Below, piece by piece: positions 6,690-13,977 of a stretch of DNA of 15,283 nucleotides. The notes below the pieces were generated by a model. The model saw only the letters and a list, made by a program, of their open reading frames with translations, did not search any database and was not told the DNA's origin. Made by a program: the position numbers and the translations under genes. This DNA is from CAG-917 sp051883555 (GTDB lineage Bacteria > Bacillota > Clostridia > Christensenellales > CAG-917): positions 1 to 15,283 of the forward strand of contig JBJETY010000009.1 of assembly GCA_051883555.1 (NCBI GenBank), in the 5' to 3' direction. Within the stretch, counting starts at the first letter, position 1; every line of letters begins with the position of its first letter.

Positions 6690-7979
6690 ATGGAATTTAA
6701 ACAGTCCGCTTCGATTTTAGTCTCAAATTTCGGTTTGGTGTTCAAACTGTTTTTATATATTTTGGTCGTAACTTTGATAGTTGCCGCAATTGCTGTCGGT
6801 ATTATTTCTCCGATTTTAAATATCTTTTTATCTGAAGATAACGTTGGCACGTTAATTCAAGATATTTCAACGGACTTTGACGCTTTTTTAAAGGGCAATA
6901 AAGGTCTGTATGACACATTTTACGCATTAAAAGACGATATACAGAGTTTTGCTTTATATATATTGAGTCTTGATTGGTTTGTAGCGACCATTGTAGCGGT
7001 CGTGGTTTTTGTATATCTGTTATATTTGTTCCTTTTCACGTTGAGCAGTATACCGATTGCGGACGTAATAAACAATTCAATGGCGTCAAATTTAAAATAC
7101 GGATTTTTGTCTAACTTTGCATTGAATTTCAGAAGGTCGGTAAAGTATTCCATTATCAAAGTTTTGGTGTTTTTCCCGATTGATATTGTGATATTCGGCG
7201 TTTTGTTCGGATTGACTTACGGTTTCTGGAAACTTTTCCGTTCGATAGCCGTTTTGCAATTTCTTTCACTCGGCATCATTTTGATTTTGGGCGTTGTTTT
7301 TGCGTCGCTTCGTCAGACATTGTTTTCGGGTTGGATTCCTCGACTTATTTTCCATCCGGAAGAAGGTATCATCACGGCGTTTAAAAAGAGCCTTCCGGTT
7401 GTAAAGAAAAATGCCAAAGTTTTGATAATGACTTATTGCAGTATATATTTGGTTCTGTATTTTTTGGTTGCCGTTGTCGGATTGTTTACGTTCGGTCTTA
7501 TGAGCATTATTGCTCCGTCTATTTCTTACGTTACGGTCAGAATAGTTGAACTTGTTTCATACTATAAGTCGAACAAACTTAAATTCTATACCGATTCTGT
7601 TACGGTAGTCGATACGACTGAATACGGAATGCGTGAGGAAGAACAACTTACTCCTGAACAAATTCAGGTAAAAGAAAGACGCATTAACGCCAATATCAGA
7701 GAAATTAGCTATGACCCTACAGTAGATGAAATTTTGGAAAATCCAAGTTTTTATGAAGCATTGAAACTCGGTATGGGCGGCGAACTTATTTCAAGCAATA
7801 CGCTTCAGATAAGATTAGGAATATCCAGCACTCTTGCTAAAGCCATAATAAAAACTATGGATGAGCTTGGATATCTTGAATCTAAGAAGAGATTCGGCAC
7901 TAAGAAAGTTATTATAACTCAGGAAGAGTATGATAAACTTTTATTGGGAAACGAAAAGACGAAAAAAGATAAGCAATAA
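6690..7979 (+). CDS. Six-helix membrane protein with C-terminal FtsK-gamma-like winged helix
   Basis: This 429-residue protein has two parts. Residues 1 to about 305 carry six hydrophobic segments, with an approximately 50-residue polar loop after the first (from about residue 50) and a cytoplasmic basic loop (NFRRSVKYS). The rest is soluble: a charged linker (about 305-345), then a domain at about 346-415. In that domain, S-N-T-LQIRLGIS (369-379), a helix AKAIIKTMDELGYL, and a Lys/Arg wing ending GTKKVII resemble the FtsK gamma domain pattern S-x-LQRR-x-x-I, A-x-x-I/L-x-x-M-E-x-x-G, GSK-x-R-x-V. This suggests a membrane-anchored DNA-binding or protein-binding protein; that is inference from pattern memory. 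A ribosome binding site AAGGAG overlaps the stop codon of the preceding paralog, so the two are translated together. No FtsK motor or Walker motifs are present. Confidence 0.85.
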   Translation: MEFKQSASILVSNFGLVFKLFLYILVVTLIVAAIAVGIISPILNIFLSEDNVGTLIQDISTDFDAFLKGNKGLYDTFYALKDDIQSFALYILSLDWFVATIVAVVVFVYLLYLFLFTLSSIPIADVINNSMASNLKYGFLSNFALNFRRSVKYSIIKVLVFFPIDIVIFGVLFGLTYGFWKLFRSIAVLQFLSLGIILILGVVFASLRQTLFSGWIPRLIFHPEEGIITAFKKSLPVVKKNAKVLIMTYCSIYLVLYFLVAVVGLFTFGLMSIIAPSISYVTVRIVELVSYYKSNKLKFYTDSVTVVDTTEYGMREEEQLTPEQIQVKERRINANIREISYDPTVDEILENPSFYEALKLGMGGELISSNTLQIRLGISSTLAKAIIKTMDELGYLESKKRFGTKKVIITQEEYDKLLLGNEKTKKDKQ

Positions 7980-8090
7980 TAGCTAACGCTGCAAAGCAAC
8001 TAAAAACCGTATAAACAAAAAACCGTAATAGTTTTACAATGAAAAGATTGATAATTTGCGTTTGACTTATTGCTTCAAAATTTTAAATTT

Positions 8091-8113
8091 AACCGCCGCT
8101 AAAAGCGGCGGTT
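8091..8113. terminator. GC-rich 10-bp hairpin between convergent genes
   Basis: AACCGCCGCT (8091-8100) pairs perfectly with AGCGGCGGTT (8104-8113) around an AAA loop. It follows the membrane-protein operon by about 110 bp. The downstream tract is only moderately T-rich (TTATCATTT), so termination may be partial or bidirectional. The preceding stretch holds a 10-nt direct repeat AAAAACCGTA (8002-8011, 8018-8027). Confidence 0.6.
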
Positions 8114-8142
8114 ATCATTTGAAATTTAATTTAAAACGAAAT

Positions 8143-8173
8143 AAACTCGGCTTTAGACAAGTCGAGTTTTCTT
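8143..8173 (+). terminator. Intrinsic terminator of the membrane-protein operon, possibly bidirectional
   Basis: AAACTCGGCTT (8143-8153) pairs with AAGTCGAGTTT (8159-8169), 11 bp with one G-U wobble, around a TAGAC loop, followed by TTTTCTT. Read on the minus strand the same hairpin is followed by ATTTCGTTTT, so it may also stop pnuC transcription. Confidence 0.7.
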
Positions 8174-8265
8174 ATACTTAGCAAGCGATTTAAGTTATAT
8201 AATTTAAGTTATACAAATTTTTGTGCAATAAACGCTAAGATAAATGAGAATTTTTTGGCATGAGT

Positions 8266-8949
8266 TTAAGCGGATTGCCTTTTTTTCATCTTTTGCCAAT
8301 TTATATAACCGTAAATATCATTAAATAAAAACGCAACGAAGCATACGACTACGGATATATATCGTATATCGGTAAGGCTTGCCAATACCCATAAAATTAT
8401 CAAAACCACGTCGTTGGCGGCATATGCCAAGGCGAAGGTCGGGCATCGCCGAAACGTTAGGTATACGGCGAGAAAACTCGTTGCTACCGATATTGTACTT
8501 GGTATGATATTTGCAGTGCCGAAATACTTAAGAATAAAATAGAAAACTACGGTAACTGCAATTGTAAGGGTCCACATAAAAGCCTGCTCAGACTTACCGA
8601 TGCTATTGACCCTGACTTCCGATTTATTTCCTTTGTACGGATTTTTAAGCCAAGCTATGAGTGAGAATACAGCCATCGGCATAGTCATTCCAAGGTAGGT
8701 AATCATTTCACCGTAATAAGCGAAGGCGTAGGAGATAATGCCATAGAGCACGCTAAAGACGATCATAAGAGCCTGTCCGACAGGATTGCCTTTTGCGTTG
8801 AATATCAGCGACGTTACCCCGATAAGTGATGCAATAAGAGTCAAGTAGCTTTTACGGTCAAAAATACAAAACGACAAAATTATAAGGAGGACGGACGACG
8901 ACCATAAGATAAGCTCAAACTTTGAAAAATAAGCAAACAATTTTTTCAT
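8266..8949 (-). CDS. pnuC: PnuC-family nicotinamide riboside/NMN-type transporter
   Basis: This is a facilitator of the PnuC family, which takes up nicotinamide riboside and related vitamin precursors and relies on intracellular phosphorylation for trapping. The 227-residue protein has about seven hydrophobic segments. Family traits include NAKGNPVGQ, FAYYGEMITYLGMTMP, a W-L-KNPYKGN loop, IPSTISVATSFLAVYLTFRR, YAANDVVLIILW and a C-terminal NDIYGYINWQKMKKR. I place the start at the ATG at 8949 because clostridial homologues begin MKKLF.YFSKFELILW; a longer GTG start at 8976 would lie inside the terminator stem. The ribosome binding site AGG is weak and only 3 nt from the ATG. Other PnuC members carry thiamine or riboflavin, so the substrate is inferred. 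Transcription probably passes through an attenuator in the leader. Confidence 0.93.
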   Translation of the reverse strand: MKKLFAYFSKFELILWSSSVLLIILSFCIFDRKSYLTLIASLIGVTSLIFNAKGNPVGQALMIVFSVLYGIISYAFAYYGEMITYLGMTMPMAVFSLIAWLKNPYKGNKSEVRVNSIGKSEQAFMWTLTIAVTVVFYFILKYFGTANIIPSTISVATSFLAVYLTFRRCPTFALAYAANDVVLIILWVLASLTDIRYISVVVCFVAFLFNDIYGYINWQKMKKRQSA

Positions 8950-8955
8950 ACACCT

Positions 8956-9010
8956 AAAAAAAGCATCCGTATACACATCTTCTAAGACCTAACGACGTGT
9001 AAACGAATGC
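8956..9010 (-). terminator. Strong terminator hairpin in the pnuC leader (attenuator/riboswitch expression platform candidate)
   Basis: On the minus strand GCATTCGTTTACAC (9010-8997) pairs with GTGTATACGGATGC (8976-8963) over 14 positions with one G-U and one mismatch. The loop is 20 nt, and seven T's follow (8962-8956). The T-run ends 6 nt before the pnuC ATG. A small hairpin ACUGCC-ACCG-GGUAGU (9037-9022) precedes it. Promoter, leader and terminator all point the same way as pnuC, so the hairpin must be conditional or leaky for pnuC to be expressed. I recognise no known riboswitch consensus in it. Confidence 0.7.
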
Positions 9011-9049
9011 AAATGCATTATACTACCCGGTGGCAGTTGTTTTTTATTT

Positions 9050-9078
9050 ATTATATCACGATTACAGCGAAACGTCAA
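9050..9078 (-). promoter_or_regulatory. Sigma-A-type promoter of pnuC
   Basis: On the minus strand TTGACG (9078-9073), a 17-nt spacer and a perfect TATAAT (9055-9050). The expected RNA start is near 9043, giving a leader of about 95 nt. A second TATAAT within the leader (9022-9017) has no usable -35 box. Confidence 0.8.
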
Positions 9079-9105
9079 TAAAGACTACAGCAGAACGTCA
9101 ATAAA
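9060..9105. repeat. 23-nt tandem duplication containing the pnuC -35 box
   Basis: Copies at 9060-9082 and 9083-9105 match at 20 of 23 positions. Each contains CGTCAA, i.e. TTGACG on the minus strand. Only the copy next to the TATAAT has a correctly spaced -10 box. Confidence 0.8.
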
Positions 9106-9260
9106 TCAAATTATAATATTATCGCGCTGTTGTGTTTTATGGGAAAATAATTTCAAAGAGTAGGCACACTACGTTTTAAAGCAAATGCGTGCTTTTTAGC
9201 AAAAAGGTAAATGAGTAAATTTCATTCTGTTACTTTGCGTTGTCTATAAACTATGAATAA

Positions 9261-9280
9261 CGCCGCAAAAAGCGGCGGTT
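9261..9280. terminator. GC-rich hairpin, likely end of the PH-domain transcript
   Basis: CGCCGC (9261-9266) pairs with GCGGCG (9272-9277) around AAAAA and is followed on the plus strand by GTTTGTTT. On the minus strand it is about 190 bp after the PH-domain gene and is followed by TTATTCAT. It closely resembles the hairpin at 8091-8113, so both may be the organism's usual terminator type. Confidence 0.5.
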
Positions 9281-9347
9281 TGTTTATAAGATATTTGCAA
9301 AATTTTTCGATTATCCTCGTCTTAAAACGAGATAGCTTTTTAAAATG

Positions 9348-9399
9348 TAACAGCTTTAAAATTTTATATTGAATAACAGTTTTAAAATTTAAGATTGAA
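9348..9399. repeat. 26-nt imperfect tandem duplication
   Basis: Adjacent copies at 9348-9373 and 9374-9399 share 23 of 26 positions; each begins TAACAG and ends ATTGAA with a central TTTTAAAATTT-like core. It is in the 3' untranslated side of the minus-strand PH-domain gene. Confidence 0.8.
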
Positions 9400-9464
9400 A
9401 ATTTAAAATCAGTTATACCAGAGTACTGCGATAATTTAATTAGCGATGCACGTTAATTTAAAAA

Positions 9465-9935
9465 TTAATCTTTATTGTCAGGAGTATTGTCGTTAAACGT
9501 AGATAAGATAATCATAGGATTTTCCGTTCTTATCTGTTCGATAAATTTGTCGACGTCTTGTTTTTTTATCATAACTTTGATTGAACTTTGTTTGGCTTCC
9601 GTACTTGCAAAGATAAGATAGATTTCATTTTTCTTCGCGTCGCGTTTGACGTCCGTTATTGTTTCTATCGAAATTTTTTCGGCAAGAAAACCGAGACAAA
9701 ATGTCAGGATTTTATTTTCGATTTTATAATAGCTGTTGAAATAAATCAGAACTATAAAGACTAAAATTAAAACACTGCACGCTATCGAAGTACCTGCGAC
9801 GGCAGGAATGGCTGCAGTCAGAATTCCGACGCCGGCAAGGTACAGAGAATTTATTATTATTGCAGCTAAAGCAAGGATAGCTATAACAATCAACAAAGCT
9901 AATTTTAATTTTCCAAAATCAAATTTAAATTTCAT
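9465..9935 (-). CDS. Small membrane protein with a bacterial PH-like domain
   Basis: This 156-residue protein has two N-terminal hydrophobic hairpin helices (about residues 10-32 and 36-66). They are followed by a cytoplasmic domain of about 70 residues beginning YYKIENKILTFCLGFLAEKI and ending in a helix DVDKFIEQIRTENPMI. The alternation of Y-x-I-x-x-x-x-L, I-x-I-x-x-I-x-D-V and a final F-I-x-x-I-R-x-x-NP is characteristic of DUF1200-type bacterial PH domains (bPH). The function of such two-helix-plus-PH proteins is mostly unknown; membrane stress or envelope roles have been proposed for relatives. The ribosome binding site GGGGAGA is excellent, which fixes the start. It appears monocistronic. 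Confidence 0.75.
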   Translation of the reverse strand: MKFKFDFGKLKLALLIVIAILALAAIIINSLYLAGVGILTAAIPAVAGTSIACSVLILVFIVLIYFNSYYKIENKILTFCLGFLAEKISIETITDVKRDAKKNEIYLIFASTEAKQSSIKVMIKKQDVDKFIEQIRTENPMIILSTFNDNTPDNKD

Positions 9936-10357
9936 TATTTTCTCCCCGGCGAAGTATGCCTTTTTTATATTTTCAATAAGCAGGCTAGGTAAAGACTAAA
10001 ATATCGAAAACGTAACGAAACGTATCTTTTTGTATGCAAAAACTTTTAATACGCAAATTCTTTTACCGTTTTTTATCGACTGCTTTAAAATATGAATAAA
10101 TTATAACATAATATTATTTATAGTGCATTAAAATTTTAACTTTTTTTGCCCCATAATTAATTTTTATGTAATATTGTTTCATAGCGTTTTGATTGACAAA
10201 TTAATTGACTATTTTTTTTATTAGTTATAGAATTAATTTATATTTGTTAATAAATTTTTAATTTGTTATTATCGGATGTTGTTTGAAATTTTTTGAATTT
10301 GCGTTTCGGTTTGTTTTTTAAACGTTGTCCGATTTTAACTTTCAAAGGGGTTACACT
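9936..10357. other. Divergent intergenic region between PH-domain gene and hydratase
   Basis: This is an AT-rich gap of about 420 bp with no credible gene. It holds the hydratase promoter (10205-10233). A second TTGACA lies at 10193-10198 without a good -10 box. Two copies of ATTTGTTA lie 19 bp apart at 10242-10249 and 10261-10268, within the predicted hydratase leader. I could not find a convincing promoter for the minus-strand PH-domain gene. Confidence 0.5.
10205..10233 (+). promoter_or_regulatory. Sigma-A-type promoter of the hydratase gene
   Basis: TTGACT (10205-10210), a 17-nt T-rich spacer and TAGAAT (10228-10233). The predicted start near 10240 gives an untranslated leader of about 118 nt before the ATG at 10358. 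Confidence 0.65.
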
Positions 10358-12571
10358 ATGTTGAAAACTACTGCCGATAAGGTTTATTATCTCGACGGAA
10401 AGCTCGTTAATTTTGATGAGCTTAAAAACGTTGCCGCAAACGATTTATATAAGCGTACTATGGCTTATTCGATTATGAATGCGCATAACTGTGGTGACGA
10501 TGAAAACTTTAAAATTAGATTTGACGCTTTAGCATCGCACGACATAACGTACGTCGGAATTATACAAACCGCAAAAGCGTCCGGTCTTAAAGAATTTCCT
10601 ATTCCTTACGTATTGACCAATTGCCATAACAGTCTTTGTGCCGTTGGCGGAACAATCAACGAAGACGACCATCTTTTCGGACTTTCAGCCGCTAAAAAAT
10701 ACGGCGGTATATTTGTTCCTGCAAACTTTGCGGTAATTCATAGCTACATGAGAGAGACGTTTGCCGCACCGGGTAAAATGATTTTGGGCAGCGACTCGCA
10801 CACTCGTTACGGTGCTTTGGGTACAATGGCTGTCGGCGAAGGCGGACCTGAACTTGTAAAGCAACTTTTAAAACGCACTTACGATATAAAGAGACCTAAA
10901 GTTATTGCAATTTATCTCAGCGGAAAGCCACGCAAAGGCGTAGGTCCGCAGGACGTTGCATTGACAATAATTCGCGACGTATTCTCAAACGGATTCGTCA
11001 AAAATAAAGTTATGGAATTTATCGGCGACGGTATAGACAATTTATCCGTTGAATATCGCAATTCTATCGACGTAATGACTACTGAAACCACTTGTCTTTC
11101 TTCCATATGGAAAACGGACGAAAAAGTCAAGGAGTATTTAGTCGAACACGGTCGCGGTGAAGAATATAAAGAAATCAAACCTGAAAACGGGGCGGAATAT
11201 GACGGCGCTGTTTACGTTGAGCTTGACAAAATCGAGCCGATGATTGCTTTGCCTTTCCACCCGTCGAACGCTTATCCGATTCGCGAGCTTGTTGAAAATC
11301 CTTACGAAATTTTGAAAAAGGCGGAAGAAGAAGGCCAAAAGCAAATAGGTGACAAAGTCGAATTTAAACTTACGGATAAAATCGTCGACGGCAGAGTGAA
11401 GGTTTCGCAGGGCGTAGTCGCCGGATGTGCCGGCGGTACGTATGACAATCTCCAAGCCGTTGCTGAAATCCTTAAAACGGGAACGGTCGGAAACGGAGCG
11501 TTCGGACTTTCGATTTATCCGGGTTCACAGCCTGTTATGCTCGAACTTGTTAAAAACGGTTCGGTTGCAAAAATGGTGGAAAGCGGAGCTGTTGTAAAGC
11601 CTGCATTCTGCGGTCCGTGCTTCGGCGCGGGCGACGTACCTTGCAACAACGGATTGTCTATAAGACATACGACAAGAAACTTTATGTCGAGAGAGGGCAG
11701 TAAACCGGGAGAAAAACAGATTGCATCCGTTGCTTTGATGGACGCACGTTCGATTGCCGCAACGGCGATAAACGGAGGAGTGCTCACGTCCGCTTTGGGT
11801 ATGGATTTCGACGATAGCGTACCTAAATATCATTTTGACAAAAAAGTTTACGAAAACAGAATTTACAACGGATATAAAAAAGCAGACCCTGACGCCGAAT
11901 TGATTTACGGCCCTAACATCGCCGATTGGCCGCATATAGAACCGCTCAAACGCAATTTAGCGATGAAAGTCGTTGCCGTTATCGACGACCCGGTAACAAC
12001 AACTGACGAGCTTATACCGTCGGGAGAAACCTCGTCTTACAGAAGCAATCCGCTTCGTCTTGCCGAATTCGCTTTGTCGAGAAAAGTTCCTGAATACGTT
12101 CAGAGAGCTAAGAGCGTTTATAAAGAAAACAAGGACATATTGTCGGGAAAAGAGGTTGAGAAAGTTGAGGCAGCTCTTGCGCTTTGCGGAGTCGATACGT
12201 GCGACCTTTCTTACGGTAGCGTAATTTTTGCTAATAAACCTGGTGACGGCTCGGCGCGTGAACAAGCTGCAAGCTGTCAAAGAGTTCTCGGCGGCGTCGC
12301 AAATCTTGCAAGAGAATATGCGACGAAAAGATACCGCTCAAATCTTATAAACTGGGGAATGATACCTTTCCTTACCGACGAAGAATATCAATTAAACGAT
12401 ATTATCGTGGTTAAGGATATTGCAGAAAAAATCAAGAACGGAGATACGGAGTTTGACGCTATGCTTATTCGTGGCGACGTAGTAACCGATTTTTCGTTGA
12501 AGATGGATTCTCTTACCGATGATGAAAAGGATATAATTTTAAAGGGTTGCCTTATAAATTATTACGCCTAA
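10358..12571 (+). CDS. Aconitase-superfamily [4Fe-4S] hydratase
   Basis: This 737-residue single-chain protein has all four aconitase domains in the AcnA order. Catalytic landmarks match mitochondrial aconitase by position: D104-H105 (in EDDHLFG), H128, DSHT at 146-149, E243 (in MTTETT), cluster cysteines C357, C418 and C421 (GCAGG and CGPC), the TRNFMSREG arginine pair, and swivel-domain S632 and R634 in GSAREQ. It should bind a [4Fe-4S] cluster and carry out a dehydration/rehydration. Two canonical motifs differ: SCTNS is replaced by GCAGG, and the N-terminal part is shorter. This fits a side branch (often just called hydratase, YbhJ-like) rather than classic AcnA, so citrate/isocitrate is plausible but unproven. 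The start at 10358 follows an AAAGGGG site; an in-frame TTG at 10325 is unlikely. No citrate synthase or isocitrate dehydrogenase gene is adjacent in the window. Confidence 0.88.
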   Translation: MLKTTADKVYYLDGKLVNFDELKNVAANDLYKRTMAYSIMNAHNCGDDENFKIRFDALASHDITYVGIIQTAKASGLKEFPIPYVLTNCHNSLCAVGGTINEDDHLFGLSAAKKYGGIFVPANFAVIHSYMRETFAAPGKMILGSDSHTRYGALGTMAVGEGGPELVKQLLKRTYDIKRPKVIAIYLSGKPRKGVGPQDVALTIIRDVFSNGFVKNKVMEFIGDGIDNLSVEYRNSIDVMTTETTCLSSIWKTDEKVKEYLVEHGRGEEYKEIKPENGAEYDGAVYVELDKIEPMIALPFHPSNAYPIRELVENPYEILKKAEEEGQKQIGDKVEFKLTDKIVDGRVKVSQGVVAGCAGGTYDNLQAVAEILKTGTVGNGAFGLSIYPGSQPVMLELVKNGSVAKMVESGAVVKPAFCGPCFGAGDVPCNNGLSIRHTTRNFMSREGSKPGEKQIASVALMDARSIAATAINGGVLTSALGMDFDDSVPKYHFDKKVYENRIYNGYKKADPDAELIYGPNIADWPHIEPLKRNLAMKVVAVIDDPVTTTDELIPSGETSSYRSNPLRLAEFALSRKVPEYVQRAKSVYKENKDILSGKEVEKVEAALALCGVDTCDLSYGSVIFANKPGDGSAREQAASCQRVLGGVANLAREYATKRYRSNLINWGMIPFLTDEEYQLNDIIVVKDIAEKIKNGDTEFDAMLIRGDVVTDFSLKMDSLTDDEKDIILKGCLINYYA

Positions 12572-12596
12572 ATTTTTCTGAAAGGAAAATGTTTTA

Positions 12597-12630
12597 TAAC
12601 TTATAATTGCTTTATAGCTTATAAAAGTTA
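12597..12630 (+). other. AT-rich bulged hairpin between hydratase and paaK
   Basis: TAACTTATAA (12597-12606) pairs with TTATAAAAGTTA (12619-12630), with a 2-nt bulge and a 12-nt loop. There is no T-run. It may be a weak attenuator or a processing site in a shared transcript; the 98-bp gap has no clear promoter. Confidence 0.3.
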
Positions 12631-12669
12631 ATTTATATTGAAAACGGGGTATATAAAAAGGGGAGAAAT

Positions 12670-13968
12670 ATGTTTTACGACGAAAGAATAGAAACTATGT
12701 CAAGAGCAGAGTTAAACGCGCTGCAACTTGAAAAGCTAAAAAAAACGGTCAGATATGCTTATGAAAATTCGGCATTTTATAAAAAAATGTTTGACGGTGC
12801 AGGCATTAAGCCTGAAGACTTTAAATCGCTTGACGATTTAAGAAAAATTCCGTTTACCGTTAAAACGGATTTAAGAGACAATTATCCGTTCGGATTAAAC
12901 GCAGTGCCGATGGATAAAATCGCCCGTATTCATGCGTCAAGCGGAACGAGCGGAAAACCGACGGTTGTCGCATATACGAAAAACGACCTCGAAATGTGGT
13001 CGGAATGTATGGCAAGGCTTGTAACAATGGCAGGAGTTACCGACAAAGACGTTGTTCAGATTTCGTTTGGTTACGGCTTGTTTACGGGAGCTTTGGGACT
13101 TCATCAAGGCATGGAAAAAGTCGGCGCCGCAGTTATTCCCGCTTCGAGCGGAAATACCGAAAGACAGGTAATGTTGCTTAAAGATTTAGGAGCAACCGTA
13201 TTAGTTGCCACTCCGTCTTATGCCTTGTACATCGGCGAAATGATTGAAAAAATGGGGCTCGATATCAAAGACTTCAAGCTCAGATTAGGTCTTTTCGGTT
13301 CGGAAGCGTCCAGCGTCGAAATGCACAAAGAAATTGAAAAGAAGCTGAATATTGTTTCTACCGATAACTACGGTTTGTCGGAAATTATAGGGCCGGGCGT
13401 TGCGGGCGAGTGTAGTTTTAAAGACGGTTTGCACGTCAACGAAGATTATTTCTTAGTCGAAATTCTTGACCCTACGACCTTTGAGCCTGTTCCTGACGGG
13501 GAATACGGCGAACTTGTCATTACGGCTTTGGGAAAGGAAGCAATGCCGATTTTACGATACAGAACAAAAGATATAACGAGAATCGTTCCCGGAACTTGTA
13601 AATGCGGCAGAACGTTTAAAAGGCTCGACAAATTTCAAGGCAGAACGGACGATATGCTTGTTATCCGTGGCGTAAACGTATTTCCGTCGCAAATTGAAGG
13701 CGTTCTTATGGAAATACCGGAAGTCGGCGGACAATATGAGATTGTCGTTACTCGTGAAAATTATATGGACAAACTTGAGGTTTCCGTCGAAGTCGCCGAT
13801 GCAGGTTTGCTCGACAATTTCAGTCGACTTGAAGCCTTACGCTCAAAAATTAAACATAATTTGAAAACCGTTTTGCAGATTGAAGCAGTTGTTAAACTTG
13901 TCGAACCGCTTAGCCTTAAAAGGTATGAAGGAAAAGCAAAACGCGTTACCGATTTAAGAAAATATTAG
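12670..13968 (+). CDS. paaK: Phenylacetate-CoA ligase family enzyme
   Basis: This 432-residue, cytoplasmic, adenylate-forming enzyme activates an aryl acetate with ATP and CoA, or in the opposite direction recovers ATP from aryl-acetyl-CoA. Visible features are the phosphate-binding loop HASSGTSGKPT (88-98), an aromatic-pocket region YGLFTGALGLHQG, the adenylate motif YGLSE, the ATP-ribose motif YRTKDI, a TCKCGRTFKR pair of cysteines, the hinge GRTDDM (324-329), and a C-terminal lid with a Lys near KRYEGKAKRVTDLR. Length and motifs match the family well. The start is fixed by AGGGGAGA just upstream. The stop TAG is part of the iorA ribosome binding site, so the two are translationally linked. 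Together they fit arylpyruvate oxidation to arylacetate with substrate-level ATP formation; the exact aryl group is not visible. Confidence 0.93.
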   Translation: MFYDERIETMSRAELNALQLEKLKKTVRYAYENSAFYKKMFDGAGIKPEDFKSLDDLRKIPFTVKTDLRDNYPFGLNAVPMDKIARIHASSGTSGKPTVVAYTKNDLEMWSECMARLVTMAGVTDKDVVQISFGYGLFTGALGLHQGMEKVGAAVIPASSGNTERQVMLLKDLGATVLVATPSYALYIGEMIEKMGLDIKDFKLRLGLFGSEASSVEMHKEIEKKLNIVSTDNYGLSEIIGPGVAGECSFKDGLHVNEDYFLVEILDPTTFEPVPDGEYGELVITALGKEAMPILRYRTKDITRIVPGTCKCGRTFKRLDKFQGRTDDMLVIRGVNVFPSQIEGVLMEIPEVGGQYEIVVTRENYMDKLEVSVEVADAGLLDNFSRLEALRSKIKHNLKTVLQIEAVVKLVEPLSLKRYEGKAKRVTDLRKY

Positions 13969-13977
13969 GAGTTACTT

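Larger units (their letters stand above)
9106..9464. other. Gene-free stretch between pnuC promoter and PH-domain gene
   Basis: I see no credible coding region on either strand. A hairpin at 9438-9458 (AATTAGCG/CGTTAATT, one mismatch) lies just after the stop of the PH-domain gene. A 5-bp CTCGT/ACGAG hairpin lies at 9316-9331, and AAAGCA/TGCTTT with TTTTT at 9178-9197 looks like a weak plus-strand terminator without a gene before it. A GC-rich hairpin (9261-9277) and a 26-nt repeat are listed separately. Confidence 0.5.

Noticed and set aside
6690..7979. A true FtsK/SpoIIIE translocase
   Set aside because: No Walker A/B motor domain exists in the 429 residues; only the last part resembles the gamma domain.
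8950..9043. TPP, FMN or preQ1 riboswitch before pnuC
   Set aside because: The conserved cores of these classes are not recognisable in the leader; I keep only an unclassified attenuator call.
9106..9290. Small RNA gene or short plus-strand gene between pnuC and the PH gene
   Set aside because: A TATAAT (9112-9117) and terminator-like hairpins exist, but there is no -35 box at proper spacing and no recognisable RNA family, so it is not supported.
11525..11935. 136-codon minus-strand ORF opposite the hydratase gene
   Set aside because: It is a complement of a conserved catalytic region, with Arg/Cys-rich composition typical of a shadow frame.
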